A stretch of DNA of 64,000 nt from assembly GCA_903925745.1 (NCBI GenBank), contig CAIYGQ010000146.1, forward strand, positions 31,076 to 95,075, read 5' to 3'. The DNA comes from an uncultured Actinomycetes bacterium. GTDB lineage: Bacteria; Actinomycetota; Acidimicrobiia; Acidimicrobiales; Microtrichaceae. A program made the position numbers and the translations under genes. Shown here piece after piece: positions 29,101 to 37,652 of the stretch. Position 1 is the first letter of the stretch. The number at the start of each line of letters is the position of its first letter. Under the pieces are notes generated by a model that was not told the origin of the DNA, ran no database searches, and saw only the letters and a list, made by a program, of their open reading frames with translations.

Positions 29101-30759
29101 GATCGTGCCACCGGAGGTGACCGCGAGCCGCTGCGAACCCGGCCGGCCACGCACCACCCCGCTCGTGCGGTCCCACACGATGCGGGGACGGAGCTCGGCG
29201 AACTCCTCCGACGGGTACCGACCCGAGAGCAGGTCCAGGGTCGCGGTGAACGCGGCCCGCGACAGCGTCGAGGTGTTCGCCGCGCCGAGCACCAGTCGGT
29301 GGAGGTCCTCGACGTCCCAGTCGTCGAGCGCACAGGCCGCCACGACCTGCTGGGCGACCACGTCCAGCGGACGTTCAGGGATCCGCGTCGACTCGATCTC
29401 CCCGGCGAGCATGCGCTCGGCGACCACGGCGCACTCGAGCAGGTCGGCGCGGTGCGTCGGGAAGATCGTGCCCCGGCTCGGAACCCCCACCTGGTGGCCG
29501 GCCCGGCCGACCCGCTGGAGCCCCGAGGCGACCGATCCGGGCGACGAGACCTGGACGACGGCGTCCACCGCGCCCATGTCGATCCCCAGCTCCAGCGAGC
29601 TGGTCGCGACCAGTCCCCGGAGCTCGCCCCGCTTCAACTCGTCCTCGACGATGCCGCGGCGCTCCTTGGACAGGGAACCGTGGTGGGCCCGGACCAGCTC
29701 CGTTCCCTCCGGTGGGGCTCCGTCCGGTTCCACGACCCCCCGTCGCTCGGCGTCGAGCTCGTTCAACCGGCTCGCGAGTCGTTCGGCGAGCCGACGGGCG
29801 TTGACGAAGACGATCGTCGAACGGTGCGCGTGCACCTCGTCGAGCAGGAGCGGGTGCACCGAGGGCCAGATCGACCGCCGGACCGGACCGGCGGCGGCCG
29901 GACCCGACGTCGGCTCGTCGACGACCTGGCCCAGGGTCGAGAGGTCCTCCACCGCCGCAACGACCCGCAGCTCGAGCGGCTTCGAGACCCCGGCGTCGAC
30001 GATGCGCACGGGGCGGGGCGGTGGGGGGTCGTCGGCAGCGTCCGATCCTGCGGTCGACCACCGGGCCACGTCGTTGCCGGCCAGGAAGTGGGCCACGACC
30101 TCCAGTGGCCGCTGCGTCGCCGAGAGCCCCACGCGTTGGAGGGCCGACCGGCGCACCTCGTCGAGCCCGGCGCCGGCGTCGACGACCAGGCGCTCCAGGC
30201 GCTCCAGGCTGATCGCGAGGTGGGCGCCGCGCTTGGTGGGCGCCAGGGCGTGGATCTCGTCCACCACCACCAGCTCGACACCCGCCAGCGTCGAGCGGAC
30301 CTGCGAGGTGAGCATCAGGTACAGCGACTCGGGGGTCGTGATCAGGATCTCGGGCGGGTGACGCTGAAGCTCCCGACGCTCGGCGGCGGTCGAGTCGCCG
30401 GTGCGCACCCCGACCGTCGGCAACCGGAACGATCCCCCGATCCGCTCGGCCTCGAGTGCGATACCCCGCAGCGGGGCCCGCAGGTTCCGTTCGACGTCGG
30501 TCGCGAGCGCGCGCAGCGGCGACACGTAGAGGACCGAGGTCCCCGGCGCCGGCTCCGGACGCGATCCCAGCCGGTCGATCGCCCCGAGGAACGCGGCGAG
30601 CGTCTTGCCGGATCCGGTCGGCGCGCACAACAGCGTGTGCTCGCCGCGGGCGATGGGCCCCCAGGCGGCGGCCTGGGCGTCGGTCGCAGCGCCGAGGGAC
30701 CGCTCGAACCAGCCCCGGGTCGCCGGGGTGAACCCGGCGAGCGGCTCGGCGGTGGTCAC
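26155..30759 (-). CDS. lhr: Lhr-family ATP-dependent DNA helicase
   Basis: A 1534-residue superfamily 2 helicase, the full Lhr length. Seen: Walker A APTGSGKTLAAF at 46-57, VDEIHAL (motif II), VGLSATQRPLE (motif III), and motif VI in VGRAGHQVG. After the Lhr core and winged helix comes the long Lhr C-terminal region. Lhr acts in replication-coupled and UV/alkylation repair in actinobacteria. GTG 30759 is 7 nt after TACGCT (minus strand, 30772-30767). That box overlaps the -10 of the divergent dtxR-like gene. Confidence 0.93.
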   Translation of the reverse strand: MTTAEPLAGFTPATRGWFERSLGAATDAQAAAWGPIARGEHTLLCAPTGSGKTLAAFLGAIDRLGSRPEPAPGTSVLYVSPLRALATDVERNLRAPLRGIALEAERIGGSFRLPTVGVRTGDSTAAERRELQRHPPEILITTPESLYLMLTSQVRSTLAGVELVVVDEIHALAPTKRGAHLAISLERLERLVVDAGAGLDEVRRSALQRVGLSATQRPLEVVAHFLAGNDVARWSTAGSDAADDPPPPRPVRIVDAGVSKPLELRVVAAVEDLSTLGQVVDEPTSGPAAAGPVRRSIWPSVHPLLLDEVHAHRSTIVFVNARRLAERLASRLNELDAERRGVVEPDGAPPEGTELVRAHHGSLSKERRGIVEDELKRGELRGLVATSSLELGIDMGAVDAVVQVSSPGSVASGLQRVGRAGHQVGVPSRGTIFPTHRADLLECAVVAERMLAGEIESTRIPERPLDVVAQQVVAACALDDWDVEDLHRLVLGAANTSTLSRAAFTATLDLLSGRYPSEEFAELRPRIVWDRTSGVVRGRPGSQRLAVTSGGTIPDRGLYGVFLPDGTRVGELDEEMVHESRVGEVFLLGASSWRIEDITHERVVVVPAPGRPGRMPFWHGDGPGRAAELGRAVGGFIRRVRSLDTDEAVASLVAGGALDERAATNVVAYLQEQADSTGVVPDDRTVVVERFRDELGDWRICLHSPFGARVHAPWATVLQSRLAAHFDDLGGDALAVEVLCGDDGIVVRLPEAASEVPVDLLCPDPDEVEAELLAVLPTTGVFAARFRECAARALLLPRRRPDRRTPLWQQRQRAGDLLAVASRYPSFPILLEATRECCADTYDLAALRRVLGEVRSRTIRVVPVETAVPSPFARSLLFGWVSLFMYSGDAPLAERRAAALTLDRELLRDLLGTEELRDLLDAEVVAQVDAELQWLAEDRRVRDEEDLADLVRTVGPVPLDDLTARTTVDQATVDGWVADLVDQRRAIVVTIGGVAQVAAASDAGRLRDALGVVVPAGLPAVDVADVPTALADLVERHARTHGPFTTAQVADRLGVRNEVVDLVLRDLRDRRRVVDGDFTPGLAVPEWCDVDVLRRIRRRSLAALRDQAAPLEGTALGAFLPRWQGVGGRGTAALADAVGALQGAAIPASLLESEVLAVRSGGPVGATLDEWCASGSLVWIGAGALGASDGRVRLVWRDQAASLVDAPADPIGGPDRGLHAAIRDELSLRGASFFPDLLAAATSAVGSATQDEVLEALWDLVWNGEVTNDSLVALRARVAGTPRRRRPAPSGRIGPSLRSIRREGPPAGAGRWSLTAPLLEPVPNATERALVRATQLLERYGIVTREMPLAEGVTGGFAGVYPVLRTLEERGQVRRGYFVEGLGAAQFALPGAVDLLRGMPAPDRRRPEVLALSAVDPAQPYGAALPWPRIEGQPPGDRRGPSRSVGAWVVLVDGALRVFVERGGRRLLVLDDPADPTVAPAVWADALTGLVRSGRLGRLRLETVDGLPATGSPWAEALRGAGFVDGYAGLSFGS

Positions 30760-30766
30760 GGGCGGG

Positions 30767-30776
30767 AGCGTAGGCT
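30767..30776. promoter_or_regulatory. Overlapping divergent -10 boxes of lhr and the DtxR-family gene
   Basis: Within a 23-bp gap, AGCGTAGGCT contains TACGCT on the minus strand (30772-30767), 7 nt before GTG 30759, and TAGGCT on the plus strand (30771-30776), 6 nt before ATG 30783. The two boxes share the TA at 30771-30772. Polymerase binding at one should exclude the other. Confidence 0.55.
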
Positions 30777-30782
30777 GTCTCC

Positions 30783-31466
30783 ATGGCCGCCAACCCATCG
30801 CGCAACCCTGCTCGCCGGGGCGAGTTCCACCCTGCGGCCGAGGAGTACTGCGAGGCGATCTGGGAGCTCAACGAGGACGACATCGACGTGATCCAGGCCC
30901 GGATCGCCGAGCGGCTCGAGGTGTCCCGGCCGGCCGTGTCGGAGATGATCCGCCGGCTCGAGTCCGACGGCCTGCTCCAGGTCGGCGACCGGATCTCGCT
31001 CACCGCGACCGGACGCTCGCTCGCCGAGCAGGTCGTCCGCCGCCACCGCCTGGCGGAACGCTTCCTGACCGATGTGCTCGGCCTGTCCTGGTCCGAGGCC
31101 CACGCCGAGGCCGGGAAGTGGGAGCACGTGATCTCCTCCCCGGTCGAGGAGGCGCTGACCCGGGTGCTCGGTGACCCCACGACGTGTCCGCACGGGAACC
31201 CGATCCCCGGCGCGAGCTACACGGCCCCCGAGACCTGCTCGCTCGCGTCGTTGACGATCGGCGCGAGCTTCACGGTCAACCGGATCCCCGAGGAACTCGA
31301 GTTCACCCCCGGGCTGCTCGACTTCCTGGAGGACAACGCGATGCTGCCCGGTCGCAGCGGGGTGCTGACCGCCCTGTCACCCGACGGGACGGCCACCGTG
31401 GAGATCGAGGGACGCCACGTCGGGATCGGGGCGTTCGCCTCGGAACGGATCCTGGTCACCGCCTGA
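30783..31466 (+). CDS. DtxR/IdeR-family metal-dependent transcriptional repressor
   Basis: A 227-residue regulator. N-terminal winged helix (EEYCEAIWELNEDD, VSRPAVSEMIRRLESDGLL), dimerisation and metal-binding helix (RRHRLAERFLTDVLGLSW, EAHAEAGKWEHVIS) with His/Glu/Cys ligands including CPHGNPIPG, and a C-terminal SH3/FeoA-like domain. This full three-domain form is typical of IdeR, the iron-sensing repressor. A manganese-sensing role cannot be excluded. It is likely leaderless from TAGGCT. Its last 90 bp overlap the convergent helD-like gene. Confidence 0.9.
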   Translation: MAANPSRNPARRGEFHPAAEEYCEAIWELNEDDIDVIQARIAERLEVSRPAVSEMIRRLESDGLLQVGDRISLTATGRSLAEQVVRRHRLAERFLTDVLGLSWSEAHAEAGKWEHVISSPVEEALTRVLGDPTTCPHGNPIPGASYTAPETCSLASLTIGASFTVNRIPEELEFTPGLLDFLEDNAMLPGRSGVLTALSPDGTATVEIEGRHVGIGAFASERILVTA

Positions 31467-33557
31467 GTCGTCCTGGTCCGCCGGACCGCCCAGCACGGCC
31501 GGGAGCGGTCGGGCGTGCAGCACCGACAGGCGCTTCGTCGATCGGGTCAGCGCGACGTACAACGACTGGGCACCGCGGGCCTCCTCCTCCAGCACCGCCG
31601 CCGGTTCGACCACCACCACCGCGTCGAGTTCCAGGCCCTTGACCAACGAGATCGGCACGAGCGTCACCTGCCGGTCCAACCCCTGGCGGGTGGCCCGGCC
31701 GAAGTCGACCCCGCCCGCGCCGAGGGCGGCCGCGGCCCGGTCGACGAGCGACCGGGGCGCCACGACGGCCAGGTTGCCCGAACCGACCGACGCCAGCTCG
31801 CTGCGCACCAACGCCACGAGCGAGTCCTCGAAGCCGTCCGGGGAGCACGCCACCACCCGGGGCGGCTCGCCGACCCGACGGATGCTGACCGGTGGAGCCA
31901 GGCCCGGAGCGGCCAGCGCCAGCACCCTCGCCGCGTAGTCCATGATCGGTCCGGGCACCCGGTAGCCGACGCGCAGCTCGGCGGTGCGGGGCGGCCTCCG
32001 GTCGGGCAGGTGGGCGAGCACCGACTCCCAGTCGTCGTGCGCCCACGCCCCCGTCGCCTGGGCGATGTCGCCCACCACCGTCATCGAGCCGTTGAGCGAC
32101 CGGCGGTCCAGCATCCGCAGCTCCATCGGCGAGAGGTCCTGGGCCTCATCCACAACGATGTGTCCGTAGGTGCGGACCGCCTCGTCGTCCCGGTGCGACG
32201 GTCGGGGACCGAGCCGCTCGAGCGCCTCGTCGAGCAGGGGGACGTCCTGGTGCGGGTGGACGACCTCCGCCGGGTCGCTTCGACGGGGACGGGCCAGCAG
32301 CTCCCACTCGTCGCGTCGCAACCACCGGCGGCAGGCGGCACGCAGCAGTCCGGGAGAACCGAACAGGTCGTTGAGCAGCTCGGTCGGCGTGAGCACCGGC
32401 CACATGCGTTCGAGCGCCGAGCGGACCACCAGGTCGTGACGGGTGCGCTCACGGACGACCTGGGGGCTGTCACCGGTTCGTGAGGTCTCGGCCAGCCGCT
32501 CGAAGAACTGCTGCTCGACGTGGCGTCGGCCGGCGTTGTGGGTCCGGAAGCGGCGGCGGGCGTCGCGGACGATGGCCTCGGACTGCGCCACGGTCAGCGT
32601 CAGGTGCTGGATGCCGTAGGGGACACGCAGCGCCTCACGCAGTGGACGCTCGCGGTCTCGGACCGCCTGGGCGACGACCTCGACCATCCGGAGGTCCCCC
32701 TTCACCCGGGCCACCGGCTCGTCGTCCCACCCGACCACCCGGACGCGGGGGACCAGGTCGGCCAGCACGGCGATCTCGACGCCGGCCTCACCGAGCGACG
32801 GCAGCACCTGCTCGATGTAGCTGAGGAAGACGCGGTTCGGACCGACGACCAGGACGCCCTGACCCTCCAGGGGGAACCGGTGCGAGTAGAGCAGGTAGGC
32901 CGCGCGGTGGAGCGCCACCACGGTCTTGCCGGTCCCGGGGCCACCCTGCACGACCAGCACACCGGCGAGCGGCGAGCGGATCACGACGTCCTGTTCGCCC
33001 TGGATGGTGGCGACGATGTCGGAGAGTCGACCCGTGCGCGACTCCTCGAGCGCGGCGATGAGCGCACCCTGTCCCTGGACCTCGCCACGGTCGAGCGCCC
33101 GGGCCGCCGATCCGAACAGCTCGTCGTCGATCCCGAGGAGCTGTCGACCCCGGGTGGCGAAGTGCCGACGGCGCCGCAGGCCCATCGGGTCGCGACCGGT
33201 CGCGCGGTAGAACGACTCGGCGATCGGTGCCCGCCAGTCGACGACCACCGGGTCGCGCCGCTCGTCCGAGACGGCGATCCGACCGATGTGGAACGACTCG
33301 ACCTCGGGTCGCTCCGGTGTCGGCTCGGCGTCGATCCGGCCGAAGACCAGCGACTGGTCACCGATGTCGAGCTGGCCGAGCCGTTGGTCGACCTGCTCCT
33401 GGACGACGTCCCGCTCGTAGCGGTGCTGGAAGGTCCCCCCGGGTCCGCCGTCGTACTGGGAACCCATGGCGGCCACGGCGGCGCGGGTCCGTTCCAGGCA
33501 GTCGTAGGCGTGGTCGATGGCCCGCTGCTCGTCGATCAGATCCGGGTGCTCGGACAA
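31377..33557 (-). CDS. HelD/HelR-like superfamily 1 helicase
   Basis: A 726-residue UvrD-related ATPase. Seen: an N-terminal coiled-coil-like arm (EQRAIDHAYDCLERTRAAVAA), VVDWRAPIAESFYRATGRDP typical of HelD, Walker A GPGTGKTVVALHRA near 205-218, VDEAQDLSPMEL, and C-terminal YVALTRSTKRL. HelD proteins free stalled RNA polymerase and, as HelR, can lower rifampicin sensitivity. The start is TTG 33557, with AGGA about 6 nt upstream. TAGGAT near 33598-33593 could be its -10. The 3' end overlaps dtxR antisense. Confidence 0.88.
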   Translation of the reverse strand: MSEHPDLIDEQRAIDHAYDCLERTRAAVAAMGSQYDGGPGGTFQHRYERDVVQEQVDQRLGQLDIGDQSLVFGRIDAEPTPERPEVESFHIGRIAVSDERRDPVVVDWRAPIAESFYRATGRDPMGLRRRRHFATRGRQLLGIDDELFGSAARALDRGEVQGQGALIAALEESRTGRLSDIVATIQGEQDVVIRSPLAGVLVVQGGPGTGKTVVALHRAAYLLYSHRFPLEGQGVLVVGPNRVFLSYIEQVLPSLGEAGVEIAVLADLVPRVRVVGWDDEPVARVKGDLRMVEVVAQAVRDRERPLREALRVPYGIQHLTLTVAQSEAIVRDARRRFRTHNAGRRHVEQQFFERLAETSRTGDSPQVVRERTRHDLVVRSALERMWPVLTPTELLNDLFGSPGLLRAACRRWLRRDEWELLARPRRSDPAEVVHPHQDVPLLDEALERLGPRPSHRDDEAVRTYGHIVVDEAQDLSPMELRMLDRRSLNGSMTVVGDIAQATGAWAHDDWESVLAHLPDRRPPRTAELRVGYRVPGPIMDYAARVLALAAPGLAPPVSIRRVGEPPRVVACSPDGFEDSLVALVRSELASVGSGNLAVVAPRSLVDRAAAALGAGGVDFGRATRQGLDRQVTLVPISLVKGLELDAVVVVEPAAVLEEEARGAQSLYVALTRSTKRLSVLHARPLPAVLGGPADQDDSGGDQDPFRGERPDPDVASLDLHGGRPVG

Positions 33558-33595
33558 CGTCGGTCCTGTGCTCGGGAACCGGGGAACTGACGATC

Positions 33596-33844
33596 CTAGC
33601 GTCCGGGGTCCTCTCCGAGCTCACCGAGCGCCGAGGCCACGGCCAGACGCAACCGGCGCGCCCGGTCCGCATCGAGGTGGAGCACCAGGCCGGCCCCGGC
33701 CGCACCCTGCTCCTCCACCGTGAGCTGGACGCGGGCGTCCGCGTCCTCGTAGTCGTCGGAGATCCCCACCGACCAGCACACCGGCGGAGTCGGGTCGGCG
33801 GTGGGGGCCTCGGGGACCACGTCGTCGTCGATGGAGCGGCGCAT
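33596..33844 (-). CDS. Hypothetical small protein
   Basis: An 82-residue acidic protein without membrane segments. It has [24 protein letters not shown] followed by [20 protein letters not shown], a beta-strand plus helix pattern. Not recognised. Support for a real gene is the TAGGGT box (minus strand, 33856-33851) exactly 6 nt before ATG 33844 and its position directly upstream of helD. It diverges from hemE across only 35 bp. Confidence 0.55.
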   Translation of the reverse strand: MRRSIDDDVVPEAPTADPTPPVCWSVGISDDYEDADARVQLTVEEQGAAGAGLVLHLDADRARRLRLAVASALGELGEDPGR

Positions 33845-33850
33845 GGCCCC

Positions 33851-33873
33851 ACCCTAGGAGCGGCGAGTACGTT
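33851..33873. promoter_or_regulatory. Divergent -10 boxes for hemE and the small hypothetical gene
   Basis: In the 35-bp gap, TAGGGT on the minus strand (33856-33851) stands 6 nt before ATG 33844, and TACGTT on the plus strand (33868-33873) stands 6 nt before GTG 33880. No Shine-Dalgarno is present on either side, so both messages are predicted to be leaderless. Confidence 0.5.
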
Positions 33874-33879
33874 CCCATC

Positions 33880-34968
33880 GTGGAGACCCCCCACGCCGAG
33901 AGCGCCTTCATCCTCACCTGCCGCGGCCGACCGGCGCCCCACACCCCGGTGTGGTTCATGCGCCAGGCGGGGCGCTCGCTCCCCGAGTACCGGGCCGTGC
34001 GGGGCAGCGGGACGATCCTGGACGCCATCGCCCGACCGGACCTCGCCTGCGAGATCACCCTGCAGCCGGTGCGGCGCTACGGCGTGGACGCCGCGATCCT
34101 CTACTCCGACATCGTGACTCCGGTGCACGCCATCGGGTTCGGCGTCGACGTGGCCCCGGGCGTGGGGCCGGTGGTCGACCGGCCGTTCCGGGACCGCTCC
34201 GACCTGCAGCGCCTGCGGCCGCTCGACCCCGAGGCCGACACGCCGTACGTCCTCGAGACCGTCGAGGCGCTCGTCGGCGAACTGCCCGTCCCACTCATCG
34301 GCTTCGCCGGGGCGCCGTTCACGGTGGCGAGTTACCTCATCGAGGGCCGACCGACACGCACCTGGGTGCGGACCAAGGCGCTCATGCACACCGACGAGCC
34401 CCTGTGGCACGACCTCTTGGACCGGCTCGCCGACCTCGCGATCACCTCGTTGCGCTCCCAGGTGGCGCGCGGGGCCGCCGCCGTCCAGCTGTTCGACTCC
34501 TGGGCCGGGGCCCTCAGCCCGGCCGACTACGAGCGCTACGTGCTCCCCGCCAGCACGAAGGTGCTGGCCGGCGTCGCCGATCTGGGTGTGCCCCGGATCC
34601 ACTTCGGGGTCTCGACCGGCGACCTGCTCGGATCCATGGCCGCCGCCGGGGCCGAGGTGGTGGGTGTCGACTGGCGCACCCCGCTCGACGTCGCCCGGTC
34701 CCGCGTCCCGGCCGGCACCGTGCTCCAGGGCAACCTGGACCCCGCCGTGGTCGCCGCCGGGTGGGCGGCCACCGAGGAGGCGGCGACCGAGGTGCTGCGC
34801 GCCGGCGGCGGCTCCCGCCACGTGTTCAACCTGGGACACGGCGTCCTGCCCGAGACCGATCCGGCGACGCTGGAACGACTCGTCGGGCTGGTCCACTCCC
34901 ACACCGGCCCCGACGTCACCCCGGACGCCGAGCCGACCGATCATCGACCCGGAGGAGGACGCCCGTGA
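33880..34968 (+). CDS. hemE: Uroporphyrinogen decarboxylase
   Basis: A 362-residue cytoplasmic enzyme converting uroporphyrinogen III to coproporphyrinogen III. Seen: the signature [19 protein letters not shown] near residues 24-42 with the substrate-binding Arg residues, [13 protein letters not shown] with the catalytic Asp, [15 protein letters not shown], and [13 protein letters not shown] at the C-terminus. It is the first gene of hemE-hemH-hemG, joined by GTGA overlaps. TACGTT stands 6 nt before the GTG start. Confidence 0.95.
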   Translation: METPHAESAFILTCRGRPAPHTPVWFMRQAGRSLPEYRAVRGSGTILDAIARPDLACEITLQPVRRYGVDAAILYSDIVTPVHAIGFGVDVAPGVGPVVDRPFRDRSDLQRLRPLDPEADTPYVLETVEALVGELPVPLIGFAGAPFTVASYLIEGRPTRTWVRTKALMHTDEPLWHDLLDRLADLAITSLRSQVARGAAAVQLFDSWAGALSPADYERYVLPASTKVLAGVADLGVPRIHFGVSTGDLLGSMAAAGAEVVGVDWRTPLDVARSRVPAGTVLQGNLDPAVVAAGWAATEEAATEVLRAGGGSRHVFNLGHGVLPETDPATLERLVGLVHSHTGPDVTPDAEPTDHRPGGGRP

Positions 34969-35885
34969 CCACCGGAGTCGTCGTGATGGCCTACGGGACG
35001 CCGGCCGCGCCCGAGGACGTGGAGGCGTACTACACCCACATCCGCCGCGGCCGCCCACCGACCCAGGAGCTGCTCGCCGAGCTGGTGGACCGCTACCGGG
35101 CGATCGGCGGCATCTCACCGCTCGCCGAGCGGACCGCCGCCCAGCTCCGGGCCGTCGCCGACCAGCTCGAGCGGCGCGAACCCGGCGAGTACGTGGTCCG
35201 GCTGGGCCAGAAGCACGCGGCGCCGTTCATCGAGGACGGCGTGGCGGAACTGGCGGACCTGGGTGTCGACCGCGTCGTCGGGCTGGTGCTCGCCCCGCAC
35301 TACTCGGGGTTCAGCGTCGGTCAGTACCACGGCCGGGCCGGCGAGGCGGCCGAGGCTGCCGGCCTCCCGTTCGGCGGGGTGCGGCACTGGCACCTGACCG
35401 AGGCGTTCATCGCGCACCAGTCCGCCTCGGTGAGCGATCGGCTGGCCACACTGCCCGAGCGGTCCGTGGTCGTCTTCACGGCCCACTCGCTGCCCGAACG
35501 GGTGCTCGAGGGCGATCCCTACCCCGACGAGTTGCGGGCCTCCGCCGCGGCGATCGCCGAACGAGCCGGCCTGGAGCGGTGGTCCGGGTGGAGCCTGGGC
35601 TGGCAGTCGGCCGGGCGCACGCCGGAGCCGTGGCGTGGACCCGACATCCTGGAGATCATCGGTGACCTGGCCGACACCGGAGCCGCCGAGGGGCTCCTCG
35701 TGGTCCCCCAGGGGTTCACCGCCGACCACCTGGAGGTCCTCTACGACCTGGACATCGAGGCGGCCGGCGTGGCGGCGCGACGCGGCCTCGCCTTCGCCCG
35801 GACCGAGGTGGTCAACGACGACCCGGGCGTCGCATCCGACCTGGCCGACCTGGTCGTCGCCACCGCCCGCGACCTGCATCCGTGA
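34965..35885 (+). CDS. hemH: Ferrochelatase / coproporphyrin ferrochelatase
   Basis: A 306-residue enzyme inserting Fe2+ into a porphyrin. Seen: [19 protein letters not shown] at the start, [14 protein letters not shown] with the catalytic His, TAHSLPERV, and [11 protein letters not shown] with the catalytic Glu. In actinobacteria this enzyme normally uses coproporphyrin III (CpfC). GTG 34965 overlaps the hemE stop and follows GGAGGAGG. The protein has no cysteine at all, so it cannot hold the [2Fe-2S] cluster found in many actinobacterial ferrochelatases. Confidence 0.93.
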   Translation: MTTGVVVMAYGTPAAPEDVEAYYTHIRRGRPPTQELLAELVDRYRAIGGISPLAERTAAQLRAVADQLERREPGEYVVRLGQKHAAPFIEDGVAELADLGVDRVVGLVLAPHYSGFSVGQYHGRAGEAAEAAGLPFGGVRHWHLTEAFIAHQSASVSDRLATLPERSVVVFTAHSLPERVLEGDPYPDELRASAAAIAERAGLERWSGWSLGWQSAGRTPEPWRGPDILEIIGDLADTGAAEGLLVVPQGFTADHLEVLYDLDIEAAGVAARRGLAFARTEVVNDDPGVASDLADLVVATARDLHP

Positions 35886-37285
35886 GTCCGGATCCGGTCG
35901 CGCGACCCGATCTGGTCGTGGTCGGCGGTGGGGTCACCGGCCTGGCGAGCGCCTGGGAGGCCCTGCGCCTCGACCGGACCGTCACGGTCCTCGAGGCGGG
36001 CGAACGTACCGGCGGGAAGCTGGTGACGAGCGACCTGGTCGTCGATGGCTCCGTGCTCCGCATCGACGAGGGTGCGGATGCGTTCCTGGCCCGGGTGCCC
36101 GACGCCGTCGGGCTGTGCACCGAGTTGGGCCTGGACGACGAACTCGTCTCGCCGGCCACCGGTCGGGCGCACGTGTGGCACGACGGCGCGCTCCGACCGC
36201 TCCCCGACCACCACGTCCTCGGCGTCCCGCTCGACGCCGAGGACGCCGCGGCCACCGGCCTCCTGTCCACCGAGGCGGTCGAGATGGTGCGCACGGAGCC
36301 CGACCGGCCGGCTCCGGCGACCGTCGACGACGTGTCCGTGGCCGGGTTCGTCTCGGGCCGGGTCGGACGCGAGGTGGTCGACCGGCTGGTCGGTCCGCTC
36401 GTCGGCGGGATCAGCGCCGGCGACGTCGACCGGCTCAGCCTGTCGGCCGTCACGCCGCAGCTGGCCGAGGCCGCTCGCCGCGGCGGCAGCCTGCTCGACG
36501 CGCTGCGGGACCAGCGGGCCGCCGTGGACGTGGACGCACCCGTGTTCCGCACGCTCCGCGGTGGAACGGCGCGCCTGGTCGACGCGCTCACCGACCGACT
36601 GCTGCGGTCGGGTGCACAGGTCGTCACGTCGGCACCGGCGACGGAGGTGGTCGTCCACGGGGACGACGGCGTCACGGTGCACGGTGACCTGGGATCCGTG
36701 CGCGCCTCGGCCGCGGTGCTGGCCACGCCCGCGGCCACGGCGGCGGAGCTGCTCAGGACGGCCAGCCCGGACGCCGCTGCGGAGCTCCGGTCCATCCCGA
36801 CCACGAGCGTCGTCCTGGTCACGTTCGTCCACGACCGGGACGACGTGCCGGGGCCGCTGGACGGCTCCGGATTCCTGGTGCCCCGTGACGCCGGACTGTT
36901 CCTGACGGCCGCGTCGTGGGGGTCGTCCAAGTGGACCCACTGGGACGACGGACGACACGTCGTCCTGCGCGTCTCGGCCGGGCACCACGGCGACACGCGG
37001 GTCGACGACCTGGACGACGAGCAGGTCGTCGGGCTGCTCCGGGAGGACCTCCGGACGACGATGGGCATCCTCGCCGAACCCCGGGCGGTGCGCGTGAGCC
37101 GGTGGACCGACGCGTTCCCGCAGTACGAGGTCGGCCACCTGGACAAACTCGACCGGATCGACGCAGCGCTGCGACGTGACGCTCCGGCGGTGCGGCTGGC
37201 GGGGATGTCCTACCGGGGCATCGGGATCCCGGCCGGAATCCGCAGCGGCCGTCAGGCCGCCCGTGAGCTCCTCACGCCTCGCTGA
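35882..37285 (+). CDS. hemG: Protoporphyrinogen/coproporphyrinogen oxidase (HemY/CgoX type)
   Basis: A 467-residue FAD-dependent oxidase of the haem pathway. Seen: VVVGGGVTGLASAWEALRL (12-30), VLEAGERTGGKLVT, LVGPLVGGISAGDVDRLS, LRGGTARLVDALTDRL and a C-terminal GMSYRGIGIPAGIRSGRQAA flavin-binding segment. GTG 35882 overlaps the hemH stop. With hemE and hemH it supports the coproporphyrin-dependent route; the decarboxylase HemQ/ChdC that would finish it is not in this window. The last 14 bp overlap the convergent cupredoxin gene. Confidence 0.92.
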   Translation: MSPDPVARPDLVVVGGGVTGLASAWEALRLDRTVTVLEAGERTGGKLVTSDLVVDGSVLRIDEGADAFLARVPDAVGLCTELGLDDELVSPATGRAHVWHDGALRPLPDHHVLGVPLDAEDAAATGLLSTEAVEMVRTEPDRPAPATVDDVSVAGFVSGRVGREVVDRLVGPLVGGISAGDVDRLSLSAVTPQLAEAARRGGSLLDALRDQRAAVDVDAPVFRTLRGGTARLVDALTDRLLRSGAQVVTSAPATEVVVHGDDGVTVHGDLGSVRASAAVLATPAATAAELLRTASPDAAAELRSIPTTSVVLVTFVHDRDDVPGPLDGSGFLVPRDAGLFLTAASWGSSKWTHWDDGRHVVLRVSAGHHGDTRVDDLDDEQVVGLLREDLRTTMGILAEPRAVRVSRWTDAFPQYEVGHLDKLDRIDAALRRDAPAVRLAGMSYRGIGIPAGIRSGRQAARELLTPR

Positions 37286-37652
37286 CGCGGATCCGGAACT
37301 CACCACTCGGATGCACGTCGCACTCGCCCACGAGCTCGCCGGGTGAGGTGAACCGCATCGTCACGGTCTCGCCGGCCGCCACGTTGAAGATCCCCACCTG
37401 GGCCGTCGAGACGTCGTCGTTCCGGATCCGGATCGAGTCGCCGACCCGGACGTCGAGTACCTGGGGGACGAGCTCCACGGTCCCACCGGCGTCGAGCGTC
37501 GCCTCGGTCCCGGCCGGCACGACGAACTCGTGGAGCACCGCGGCCCGGTCGTCGACGACCTCGACGCGGACCTGGTCCTCGCCTCGGCACCCGGCCAGCA
37601 GGGTCGCAGCGAGGAGCACGCCCGCGGCGACGAGCGCCGCTCGGAACCTCAT
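37272..37652 (-). CDS. Cupredoxin-like lipoprotein
   Basis: A 126-residue secreted lipoprotein with lipobox LLAGC near residue 22 and a single cupredoxin beta sandwich. DSIRIRNDDVSTAQVGIFNVAAG precedes FTSPGELVGECDVHPSGEF. Cys111 and His114 fall where type 1 copper ligands lie, but no axial Met follows, so copper binding is unproven. ATG 37652 overlaps the PCuAC stop (ATGA). It is the last gene of the Sco1-PCuAC-cupredoxin operon. Confidence 0.72.
   Translation of the reverse strand: MRFRAALVAAGVLLAATLLAGCRGEDQVRVEVVDDRAAVLHEFVVPAGTEATLDAGGTVELVPQVLDVRVGDSIRIRNDDVSTAQVGIFNVAAGETVTMRFTSPGELVGECDVHPSGEFRIRVSEA

Noticed and set aside
27103..30891. A 1262-codon open frame on the plus strand opposite lhr
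   Set aside because: It is rich in Arg, Gly, His and Asp with no recognisable motif, as expected of the antisense of GC-rich coding DNA. The minus strand encodes a complete Lhr with helicase motifs.
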